DNA of 42,656 nucleotides from an uncultured Porphyromonadaceae bacterium (GTDB lineage: Bacteria > Bacteroidota > Bacteroidia > Bacteroidales > Muribaculaceae). The translations under genes and the position numbers were made by a program. The DNA lies in contig UREH01000001.1 of the NCBI GenBank assembly GCA_900546835.1, forward strand, positions 1 to 42,656, given 5' to 3'. Below, piece by piece: positions 16,546 through 23,906 of this stretch. Every line of letters starts with the position of its first letter. Positions within the stretch are counted from its first letter, which is position 1. The notes under the pieces were generated by a model. That model had not been told where the DNA came from. It did not search any database and saw only the letters and a program-made list of their open reading frames with translations.

Positions 16546-17415
16546 TCATACTCTCTGCTTGAACAGTCCTTTCAGAGCGGCGACGTAGTCCTCATCGGTA
16601 GCAACACTGATGGAGTTGACTCTGCAACGTTTTAATGTATCGGACATGATCTGCTGACGCTCATACCACCAGCGGCCATAGTCGTTGCGCACGCGTTTAC
16701 TGGAGGTGTCGACCCATTGCTCGATGCCGGTTTCCAGATCGGCTACCCGAAGCAAGCCGACATCCGGCAGCTGTGAATCCCGCTTGTCGTAAACTTGGAT
16801 TCCATAGACCGCGTGTTTGTTTGAGGCTATCGAGAGCGCTTTATAATATTCTTTATCATCTATAAAATCGGATATGAGGAAAGTCGTGCAACGCTTCTTA
16901 AGAGCATCCGAGAAATATCGGAGCACCATGGCGATATCGGTTCCGCGTCTTGTCGGCTTAAAGTCAATCAGTTCCCGGATGATAAATAGAATATGCTTTT
17001 TGCCTTTCTTCGGAGGAATGAATTTTTCGATTTTATCTGAAAAGAATATCACACCGATTTTATCGTTGTTCTGTATGGCCGAAAAAGCTAGCGTTGCAGC
17101 GATTTCGGCAATCATCTCACGCTTCTCTTCGCCGACAGCCCCGAACAGACGTGAACCGCTCACGTCAACGAGGAGCATTACCGTAAGCTCGCGTTCCTCC
17201 TCATATACTTTGACATAAGGATGATTGTGCCTGGCCGTAACGTTCCAGTCAATATCTCGGATATCATCGCCATACTGATACTCGCGAACCTCGGAAAACG
17301 TCATGCCGCGGCCCTTGAAGGCTGAATGGTATTCGCCAGCAAAAATGTTCTGCGAGAGACCACGCGTCTTTATTTCTATGCGGCGTACTTTGCTAAGAAG
17401 TTCTTTTGCATCCAT
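16546..17415 (-). CDS. DUF58 domain protein of the Bat operon
   Basis: A 289-residue soluble protein with the DUF58 hallmark FSEVREYQYGDDIRDIDWN at about residues 38-56, followed by ARHNHPYVKVYEEERE. A VWA-like fold is suggested by LLVDVSGSRLFG. DUF58 proteins are the standard partners of MoxR ATPases and are thought to be their substrate or adaptor. The moxR stop is 39 nt upstream. No signal peptide or transmembrane segment is seen. Confidence 0.9.
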   Translation of the reverse strand: MDAKELLSKVRRIEIKTRGLSQNIFAGEYHSAFKGRGMTFSEVREYQYGDDIRDIDWNVTARHNHPYVKVYEEERELTVMLLVDVSGSRLFGAVGEEKREMIAEIAATLAFSAIQNNDKIGVIFFSDKIEKFIPPKKGKKHILFIIRELIDFKPTRRGTDIAMVLRYFSDALKKRCTTFLISDFIDDKEYYKALSIASNKHAVYGIQVYDKRDSQLPDVGLLRVADLETGIEQWVDTSSKRVRNDYGRWWYERQQIMSDTLKRCRVNSISVATDEDYVAALKGLFKQRV

Positions 17416-17454
17416 AACGGCAATTTAGAGTAAGTCGGATATGGGGAGCGACAA

Positions 17455-18450
17455 TCAGGGCACCTCGACCTTGTCAAGGATTTCAGAAATAATCTCGTCG
17501 GCAGTGATATTGTTGGCCTCAGCCTCGTATGTAAGCCCGATACGGTGGCGAAGCACGTCGTGACACACGGCACGTACATCTTCCGGAATCACGTATCCGC
17601 GCTGCCGCAGGAACGCATACGAGCGAGCGGCCCGAGCAAGTGAGATAGAGGCACGCGGAGATGCACCGAACGCAATTATGCTTGCCAGATCGTTCAGCCC
17701 GTAATCGGAGGGGAAACGTGTGGCAAACACGATATCGACGATATAGCGTTCGATCTTCTCGTCGATATAGATTTTTTCCACTACTTTCTGTGCCTCAAGT
17801 ATTTCCTCAGGCTTAAGCAGCGGCTGAATATGTTTTTTTTCGTTGGTAATATTCTGACGGATAATCTGTTTTTCCTCTTCGCGCGAAGGATATCCGATAA
17901 CAACCTTGAGAAGGAAACGGTCTACCTGTGCCTCGGGAAGCGGATAGGTACCTTCCTGTTCAATCGGGTTTTGAGTCGCCATAACAAGGAACGGCTCATC
18001 AAGCGGGAAGGTCTTGTCGCCTATTGTAACCTGCCGTTCCTGCATGGCTTCAAGCAGAGCCGACTGCACTTTTGCCGGGGCACGGTTTATTTCGTCGGCG
18101 AGAACAAAGTTTGCGAATACCGGGCCTTTTTTTACCTGAAATGTTTCATTCTTGACACTGTAGACCATTGTTCCAAGCACATCGGCCGGAAGAAGGTCGG
18201 GAGTAAACTGGATACGGCTGTATTTTGCGTCGATAATCTGAGCCAGCGTTTTGATCGCCAATGTTTTTGCAAGACCCGGGACTCCCTCCAGCAACACGTG
18301 GCCATTGGAAAGCAGCGCAATAAGAAGCGATTCCACCAGGTGCTTCTGCCCGACAATCGTCTGGTCCATGCCGCGTGTAATGAGATTTACAAAATCGTTC
18401 TTACTTGCAACGAGATCGTTTAATTCCCGAATGTTTACCGTTTCACTCAT
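17455..18450 (-). CDS. MoxR-family AAA+ ATPase
   Basis: A 331-residue AAA+ chaperone-type ATPase, first gene of the Bat operon. Walker A GVPGLAKT is at residues 56-63 and Walker B ends LADEINRAP. The sensor block ATQNPIEQEGTYPLPEAQ contains the expected MoxR insertion. The C-terminal lid carries FGASPRASISLARAARSYA. Length is normal and the start at 18450 is the only one. It presumably remodels a complex with DUF58 and the VWA Bat proteins. Confidence 0.94.
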   Translation of the reverse strand: MSETVNIRELNDLVASKNDFVNLITRGMDQTIVGQKHLVESLLIALLSNGHVLLEGVPGLAKTLAIKTLAQIIDAKYSRIQFTPDLLPADVLGTMVYSVKNETFQVKKGPVFANFVLADEINRAPAKVQSALLEAMQERQVTIGDKTFPLDEPFLVMATQNPIEQEGTYPLPEAQVDRFLLKVVIGYPSREEEKQIIRQNITNEKKHIQPLLKPEEILEAQKVVEKIYIDEKIERYIVDIVFATRFPSDYGLNDLASIIAFGASPRASISLARAARSYAFLRQRGYVIPEDVRAVCHDVLRHRIGLTYEAEANNITADEIISEILDKVEVP

Positions 18451-18555
18451 AAGTAGGAATGGTTATGATATTGATTATAATTCGCTATGTTAGATTGTAT
18501 AAAAGAGTCGGGCCGGATATAGTAGGGGAAGGTCCATATGCAGCCGCGCCGACAG

Positions 18556-18602
18556 CCGCGGTCCGTAATCTTTCCTGACGGAATATCCGCCTCGAACCGC
18601 GG
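18556..18602 (-). other. Predicted stem-loop at the 5' end of the Bat operon leader
   Basis: ccgcggt (18556-18562) pairs with accgcgg (18596-18602). Inside it tccgt (18562-18566) and acgga (18578-18582) can pair. On the minus strand this places a GC-rich hairpin at or very near the start site predicted from the -7 box at 18605-18612. It could stabilise the mRNA 5' end or affect transcription. Confidence 0.4.
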
Positions 18603-18604
18603 TG

Positions 18605-18612
18605 CAAAAATA
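18605..18612 (-). promoter_or_regulatory. Candidate -7 element for the Bat operon
   Basis: The minus strand reads TATTTTTG, matching TAnnTTTG. A TTTC lies 21 nt upstream as a weak -33. It would give a leader of about 150 nt before moxR. The 269-nt gap between 18451 and 18719 contains no gene. Confidence 0.45.
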
Positions 18613-18719
18613 TGAAATAAGGACCGAAAGTGTGAAAAGCGAATGTTAATTTTATCTACTAAGCCTTTAGCATTTTTAAGATTTAATTATTTTTTGCTGT
18701 TAGATGCGTAGAGGAAACG

Positions 18720-19937
18720 TTATTCAAGCCGGATGTCACGATAAATAAGCTCGGCCTGACGTTCGGCATCGGCTTCGCTTGTTTTGTCGCCGCTCTTGAT
18801 GCCATACTTTTCAGCCGGAGGAATCACTACAACCGTATTGGGAGCTATATGGTCGGGATCGCTAAGCGTGGCTTTGTTTTCCAGATAAATATACACCCAG
18901 AATTTTTTCTTTCCATAATGCTCGAGCGCCATGGTTGTGAGATAGCGGTTGACTCTTACTGTATCAAGTTCTACACTTATGGTTCTTGCCGGCTGTATTT
19001 CGGCCGATAAGGTATCAACCTCCGTTGAATGCTTTATAGCGGAAGAGGCGCTGTCGGGGAGCGCGGTTACAATCGTTTCAGGTTGCGACGAGGGAAACAC
19101 CTTAACGCCTTCCGCCTCAATATTAACGTTCTTAACATGATCAATGTTTAGCCGTGTGCACATGAAATAGCCAATAATAAGTCCGGCTATCAGCGAAAGC
19201 GCTGAGAAGAGTATAATATTTAATGTGTTACGTCCGGAGTCGGAATGCACTTCGACGATGCGTTCTTTCTCGATGATTTTTTCAACAGGTGGTGTCGTTG
19301 CCTCAATGGGGGCAGATGAGGTGGCTGACTTTGTGTCGGCGAGATTCTGTATTGGAGAATTGCCTGCGGGCCTGATTGTCTCTGACCTGATCTCTTCGGC
19401 CTTGTGAATTCCCGAAGCCTTAACTGACTCTGGAATTGGCGGAGGAACGGCCTTGCGCACCTGTTTTATTGTTTCCGGCTCTGTAACATCCTGTTCCGGC
19501 GTTGCTGCGATTTCAGCATCAGCGTTGGATTTTTTTGCCACCCCATCAGAACTATTGGCTGAAACGTTTGCTGGCATGGTCATTTCTTTGATGTCGGATT
19601 CACTCTCCCTCTCCTCTTCGGGAATAGGAAGTATCTCGTCGGTCTCGATATCCAGTTCAGAAACGCCATCGGGAAGCTCCATCGGCTCGAACATTGCAAA
19701 TGGAGCATTGATTTCAGCTGCAATAGTGGAATCAGGTGCGAACGCTATTGACGGCTCTGTGCCGAGCGTAACAACCCTGAATGTTCCAATGCCGGGAATT
19801 GTTGCGCTTCCGTTCCGTTGAAGTGCAGCGACTATGCTTGCCGTCATTGCCTCGACTAGGGAACGGCTCTCCGGTTCTGAGAAACACCCGGATGCAACGA
19901 TGCGGTCAATCAGCTGAGGAAGGGCGAGCGTGCTCAT
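18720..19937 (-). CDS. HU-domain / transmembrane / LysM-like fusion protein
   Basis: A 405-residue three-part protein. Residues 1-75 are an HU/IHF-like domain (LPQLIDRIVASGCF and ATIPGIGTFRV). Residues 85-235 are acidic then Pro/Ala/Lys-rich and probably disordered. One transmembrane helix is at about 238-259 (NIILFSALSLIAGLIIGYF), preceded by the charged stretch EKIIEKERIVEVH. The C-terminus at about 328-374 (YLTTMALEHYGKKKFWVYIYLENK ... IAPNTVVVIPP) looks like a LysM fold. By the positive-inside rule the HU part should be cytoplasmic and the LysM-like part periplasmic, i.e. a possible chromosome-to-wall link. The start overlaps the stop of the upstream HU gene by 4 nt (ATGA). Confidence 0.8.
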   Translation of the reverse strand: MSTLALPQLIDRIVASGCFSEPESRSLVEAMTASIVAALQRNGSATIPGIGTFRVVTLGTEPSIAFAPDSTIAAEINAPFAMFEPMELPDGVSELDIETDEILPIPEEERESESDIKEMTMPANVSANSSDGVAKKSNADAEIAATPEQDVTEPETIKQVRKAVPPPIPESVKASGIHKAEEIRSETIRPAGNSPIQNLADTKSATSSAPIEATTPPVEKIIEKERIVEVHSDSGRNTLNIILFSALSLIAGLIIGYFMCTRLNIDHVKNVNIEAEGVKVFPSSQPETIVTALPDSASSAIKHSTEVDTLSAEIQPARTISVELDTVRVNRYLTTMALEHYGKKKFWVYIYLENKATLSDPDHIAPNTVVVIPPAEKYGIKSGDKTSEADAERQAELIYRDIRLE

Positions 19938-20215
19938 TTCTGTACCTCCTTTACATTTTTCCGAAGCATTCCTCCGGGCTTAAACCGCAGTTCGATTGAA
20001 GGGGGCAATAGCATGTTTCGGCCTGATGTCAGATCGCGGACCACACTTTCGTCATGTTTCACCCCTTCGAATGTCCCGAAACCGGGAATGGCTACATTGT
20101 TTTCATTGCCACATTCTTCACGTACTATTCCGGCGAATACGGCAAGAAACCTCGCCACACGTGCTGCATCTATGGAGCTACGTCGCGAAATGTCAGAGAT
20201 GATATTGTCTTCCAT
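19934..20215 (-). CDS. HU-family DNA-binding protein
   Basis: A 93-residue HU-like protein from the ATG at 20215 (MEDNIISDISRRS). The longer frame to 20224 would need a TTG start. The helical N-terminus is followed by NNVAIPGFGTFEGVKHDES and a C-terminal block IELRFKPGGMLRKNV that matches the HU ending FKPGKxLK. The DNA-binding arm is short and lacks the usual RxARxGRNP motif, so binding properties may differ from canonical HU. It overlaps the fusion gene by 4 nt and lies 67 nt downstream of the Cys-rich membrane gene. Confidence 0.82.
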   Translation of the reverse strand: MEDNIISDISRRSSIDAARVARFLAVFAGIVREECGNENNVAIPGFGTFEGVKHDESVVRDLTSGRNMLLPPSIELRFKPGGMLRKNVKEVQK

Positions 20216-20282
20216 TCTCGGCAAATAACAGGGTTAATGGTTACACGTACAAATATAAGGATATGGCGTAAATTACGACACA

Positions 20283-20492
20283 TTAATCTCGTTTTTTTAA
20301 ATCTTTCAGACGGCAGTCGCAGGAATCTTTGCATTCATTGCAGCAATTACCGCATACCAGGGTATCCTTACAGTGCAGCCTCCGGTTGAATCGGATCATC
20401 TTAAATATTATCACGATGACGACCGCTACAAGAATCAATCCCACAGCAATCCATTGAATAAGCTGGCCGACTGGCATCTGATCCGAGGTCAT
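20283..20492 (-). CDS. Cys-rich single-span membrane protein
   Basis: A 69-residue protein with one hydrophobic helix at residues ~10-31 and a cytoplasmic-looking tail holding seven cysteines (HCKDTLVCGNCCNECKDSCDC). The layout recalls FeoB-associated Cys-rich membrane proteins, but no feoAB is present, so that name is not used. Its ATG overlaps the topB stop (ATGA), which indicates coupling with topB. The cysteines could bind metal or an Fe-S cluster; this is inference. Confidence 0.65.
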   Translation of the reverse strand: MTSDQMPVGQLIQWIAVGLILVAVVIVIIFKMIRFNRRLHCKDTLVCGNCCNECKDSCDCRLKDLKKRD

Positions 20493-22555
20493 TTGAAATG
20501 TTTTTTAATTGAGGCGTTCAGTTTGGATGGTGTCAGGCTCGCCGGGAACTCTTCGAATGAAAGACGAAGAGAGCATCCTTGCCGAAACTCTGAGCAACCA
20601 TATGCGGTTCTCCCTTTCAGAAGATGGCCTTTCCCGCAGAGCGGGCATACAATCTGCTCAAGAGATTTTATAGGCGGCTTACGCTTTGCTTTGGGCTTGG
20701 TTTCCGCCAGATCGGATTTGCCGGCATCTTCTTTTGCACCCGAAGGGGCGGTTTGTGGCACATTTATTTTTTTCATAGAATTGTCGTTAAGAACATTGCT
20801 GACAATTCCTGAAATCAATTCTTTAAGTTCATCGATAAATTCTGAAGCGCTGTAGGCACCACGCTCAATCCGACGTAGTTTATTCTCCCACAATCCGGTA
20901 AGCTTGGCACTTTTAAGCAGCTCTTCATTGATTGTGACAATAAGCTCGATGCCGGCCGGTGTCGCTACAATATTCTTTTTTTGCCTTGCTATATAGCCGC
21001 GTCTGAAAAGGGTCTCGATGATTGATGCTCGTGTAGAGGGACGTCCGATGCCGTTTTCTTTCATCGCATCACGTAGCGTTTCGTCGTCAACGGTTTTACC
21101 GGCGGTTTCCATAGCCCGGAGCAGAGTCCCCTCGGTATATGGTTTCGGTGGCTGTGTTGTCCGTTTTTGCAGGGATGGTTCATGGGGGCCGGACTCGCCT
21201 TTTGTAAGCGGCGGCAGAATCCGGTTATCTCCAGCCACATCGTCGGCCGTATCAGCAGGGACTGAGTTTTTTTTATCAAGAACATCGCGCCATCCGCTCC
21301 GGGTAATGACTTTCCCGATTGCCTTGAATTCCACTTCGCCTGACCGACCGAATGCAGTGGTCTGGTTGAATTCGCAGTCGGGATAGAATGCTGCGATAAA
21401 TCTTTGGGCGATAAGATGATAAAGATGTCTTTCATTACCAGTCAAAACAACCGGCGACTGTCCCGTAGGTATTATTGCATGGTGATCCGTGACCTTGGAA
21501 TTATCGAACACCTTCTTACTCTTCGGTATCTTGCCTGCAAGCACTGGAGCCGTAATATCGGCATATGGCGTCATCTGCCGCATGATTTCCGGAATTTTTG
21601 GATAGATGTCGTCGCTCAGGTATGTCGTATCGACGCGCGGATAGGTAGTCGTCTTCTTCTCATATAGACTCTGAATCAATTTGAGAGTTTCGTCGGCAGT
21701 CCATCCGAAGCGTTTGTTACACTCCACCTGAAGCGAGGTCAGGTCGAACAGGCGGGGAGGGGCTTCTTTCCCCTTTTTTTCCTGAACGTCAGTGATTGTA
21801 AAGGGTAGAGGCCGGATTGCCTCGATTGCTTTGATCGCTTGGTCCTCCGAGGAGTAGCGGCCGCCTGTTGAGTTGAATGTTACCCCCTTATACTCGGTTT
21901 TGAGTTCCCAGTAGTCTTCCGGTTTGAAATTGCTGATCTCGCAATGTCGCTGCACAATAAGAGCGAGCGTTGGAGTCTGTACACGTCCGATAGAAAGCAC
22001 CTGCCCCGGACGCGAGTACTTCAGAGAATACAGCCGTGTGGCATTCATTCCGAGTATCCAGTCGCCAATGGCTCTCGACAGACCGGCGTGATAAAGGTTG
22101 TCGAAATCAGAGGATGGCCTGAGCGCTTTGAAACCTTCGCGGATTGATTCATCTGTCAGCGAGGAAATCCACAATCTTCGCACCGGACAAGATGTTCCGG
22201 CCTTCTGCATGACCCATCGCTGGATGAGTTCCCCCTCCTGCCCGGCATCACCGCAGTTAATCACTTCGTCAGCCTGATGTATCAGGGTCTTGATTACGTT
22301 GAACTGATGTTCGTAGTTGCGTTCTGCGATAAGTTTGATACCGAATTTCGGAGGAATCATCGGAAGCGAACTGAGACTCCAGCGTTTCCAATATTCTGTA
22401 TAATCGGCCGGCTCTTTAAGTGTACAGAGATGCCCGAAGGTCCAGGTTACAGAATAACCGTTCCCTTCGTAAAAGCCGTCACGTTTCACCGATGCGCCGA
22501 GAATAGTTGCGATATCTTTGGCGACACTTGGTTTCTCTGTCACACAGACAATCAT
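20489..22555 (-). CDS. topB: DNA topoisomerase III (type IA)
   Basis: A 688-residue type IA topoisomerase. The Toprim domain opens with CVTEKPSVAKDIA and has the acidic motif CGDAGQEGEL at 101-110. The catalytic Tyr305 sits in TTYPRVDTTYLSDD. QVLSIGRVQTPTLALIVQRH and the GRPSTRASIIETLF block are typical of TopB. The C-terminus has a C4 zinc finger (CPLCGKGHLLKGRTAYGC ... GC). It relaxes negative supercoils and decatenates DNA. It heads a run with the Cys-rich membrane protein and two HU-type genes. Confidence 0.95.
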   Translation of the reverse strand: MIVCVTEKPSVAKDIATILGASVKRDGFYEGNGYSVTWTFGHLCTLKEPADYTEYWKRWSLSSLPMIPPKFGIKLIAERNYEHQFNVIKTLIHQADEVINCGDAGQEGELIQRWVMQKAGTSCPVRRLWISSLTDESIREGFKALRPSSDFDNLYHAGLSRAIGDWILGMNATRLYSLKYSRPGQVLSIGRVQTPTLALIVQRHCEISNFKPEDYWELKTEYKGVTFNSTGGRYSSEDQAIKAIEAIRPLPFTITDVQEKKGKEAPPRLFDLTSLQVECNKRFGWTADETLKLIQSLYEKKTTTYPRVDTTYLSDDIYPKIPEIMRQMTPYADITAPVLAGKIPKSKKVFDNSKVTDHHAIIPTGQSPVVLTGNERHLYHLIAQRFIAAFYPDCEFNQTTAFGRSGEVEFKAIGKVITRSGWRDVLDKKNSVPADTADDVAGDNRILPPLTKGESGPHEPSLQKRTTQPPKPYTEGTLLRAMETAGKTVDDETLRDAMKENGIGRPSTRASIIETLFRRGYIARQKKNIVATPAGIELIVTINEELLKSAKLTGLWENKLRRIERGAYSASEFIDELKELISGIVSNVLNDNSMKKINVPQTAPSGAKEDAGKSDLAETKPKAKRKPPIKSLEQIVCPLCGKGHLLKGRTAYGCSEFRQGCSLRLSFEEFPASLTPSKLNASIKKHFK

Positions 22556-22596
22556 CCTGTAATGTGATTCAATATCTTATGCCGGGTGCAAGTGTC

Positions 22597-22995
22597 CTAC
22601 TGTCGTGCCGGACACGTTACATCGCCTTTTACCGTATGGAATACAAGCGTGGCTGTTTTGGGGATAATGCCTTTAAAAGGGAAATCAATTTCAAGCATGA
22701 TTACGCCCTGATCTTCAAACTGAAAATAGCGCTCGAAGTCAACTCCGTCAATATCGGTAGCCTTGACAATCTTTGACCCCATTACGAGGTCGACACTGTC
22801 GATGCGCTGGGAGGTATGGGGAATGCCGACAACGCAGACGGTTAACCGGACTCCGGTGCCGGTTTTAACTGATTTATCAGGAATAATGTTGATTTCAGCG
22901 TCAAGTTGGTTTACTTGTGCCGTCGCATCAAACGAGAAGGGTGATGCCGCAACACAACCAAGCGTTAGTGCAAGTATAAATTTAAGATGTTTCAT
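22597..22995 (-). CDS. Small secreted protein of unknown function
   Basis: A 132-residue protein. A Sec signal peptide (KFILALTLGCVAASPFSFDATAQ) ends near residue 27. The mature part (~105 residues) is predominantly beta-strand, like an Ig-fold, with a final CPARQ. I do not recognise a family. It lies 41 nt upstream of topB on the same strand, so they may share a transcript. Confidence 0.65.
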   Translation of the reverse strand: MKHLKFILALTLGCVAASPFSFDATAQVNQLDAEINIIPDKSVKTGTGVRLTVCVVGIPHTSQRIDSVDLVMGSKIVKATDIDGVDFERYFQFEDQGVIMLEIDFPFKGIIPKTATLVFHTVKGDVTCPARQ

Positions 22996-23073
22996 AATTT
23001 TCGAGCTATGTCGTTAGTTCTGAGTTAGACCGGCTGCAATTCGCAAGGTTTATCGAATATCAGACGATAGTTT

Positions 23074-23889
23074 TCATTCCGCATCCTTGGCTTCCTGCCA
23101 AAGGCGTTCCATTTCGTCGAGCGATAAGTCTTCAAACGTCTTGTCGTTCGACTTGATTGCAGATTCCATATGATTAAAACGCGAAATGAATTTTCTGTTA
23201 GTCAGCTCCAGCGCATTCTCAGGATGGATACCATACAGACGGGCTGCGTTTATTATGGAAAAAATGACATCGCCCATCTCCTGTTCCATACGCTTGCGTT
23301 GCTCCTCAGGAACTGCATCCTTGGTTTCAAATCCAGAGGCTTCAGCCGAAAATTCCGAAATTTCTTCTTTTACCTTGCCCCCTACGTCTGCGGGGTTCTC
23401 CCAGTCGAATCCGGCGTTTGCCGCTTTTTCCTGAATTCTGTATGCCTTGATGAGTGCGGGGAGGGCTGACGGTACACCTGCAAGAATACTCTTGTTTCCT
23501 CCTTTCTCCTTCAGTTTGAGCTGTTCCCAATTCTGCTCCACCTGATGGGCATTGTCAGCTTCGACGTGTCCATATACGTGGGGATGGCGATATATAAGTT
23601 TTGTCGCCAGTGCGTCGCAGACAGTCACTACATCGAATTCTCCTTTCTCCTCGCCGATTTTGGCATAGAAAAGAATATGGAGAAGTACATCGCCGAGTTC
23701 TTTCGCGATTTCCTGGCTTTCGTTCTTGATAAGGGCATCGCATAGTTCGAAGACCTCTTCCACTGTGTTCTGCCGGAGGCTTTCATTGGTTTGTTTTGCG
23801 TCCCAAGGGCATTTTACGCGTAGTGTGTCGAGCACATCAATCACTCGGCCTACTGCTTCGATTTTATCCTGACGTGTATGCTGTTGCAT
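23074..23889 (-). CDS. mazG: Nucleoside triphosphate pyrophosphohydrolase
   Basis: A 271-residue MazG-type enzyme from the ATG at 23889 (MQQHTRQDKIEAVGRVIDVL). The upstream extension to 23949 overlaps the dsbD end and has no homology feel. Two MazG repeats are visible. The first has LRVKCPWDAKQT, then EEVFELCDAL and ELGDVLLHILFY; the second has EEISEFSAEAS and EMGDVIFSIINAAR. The acidic ExxE/ExxxD metal-binding pattern is present in both. It hydrolyses NTPs, including non-canonical ones, to NMP and PPi. The 17-nt gap below dsbD suggests co-transcription. Confidence 0.93.
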   Translation of the reverse strand: MQQHTRQDKIEAVGRVIDVLDTLRVKCPWDAKQTNESLRQNTVEEVFELCDALIKNESQEIAKELGDVLLHILFYAKIGEEKGEFDVVTVCDALATKLIYRHPHVYGHVEADNAHQVEQNWEQLKLKEKGGNKSILAGVPSALPALIKAYRIQEKAANAGFDWENPADVGGKVKEEISEFSAEASGFETKDAVPEEQRKRMEQEMGDVIFSIINAARLYGIHPENALELTNRKFISRFNHMESAIKSNDKTFEDLSLDEMERLWQEAKDAE

Positions 23890-23906
23890 CGGGTTGATAT
23901 GAATGT

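Noticed and set aside
17830..18423. 197-codon plus-strand frame inside moxR
   Set aside because: Antisense shadow of the MoxR ATPase; Cys/Phe-rich translation without known domain.
20283..20492. Naming the Cys-rich protein as FeoB-associated
   Set aside because: No feoA/feoB is in the window and the match is only general (one helix plus cysteines).
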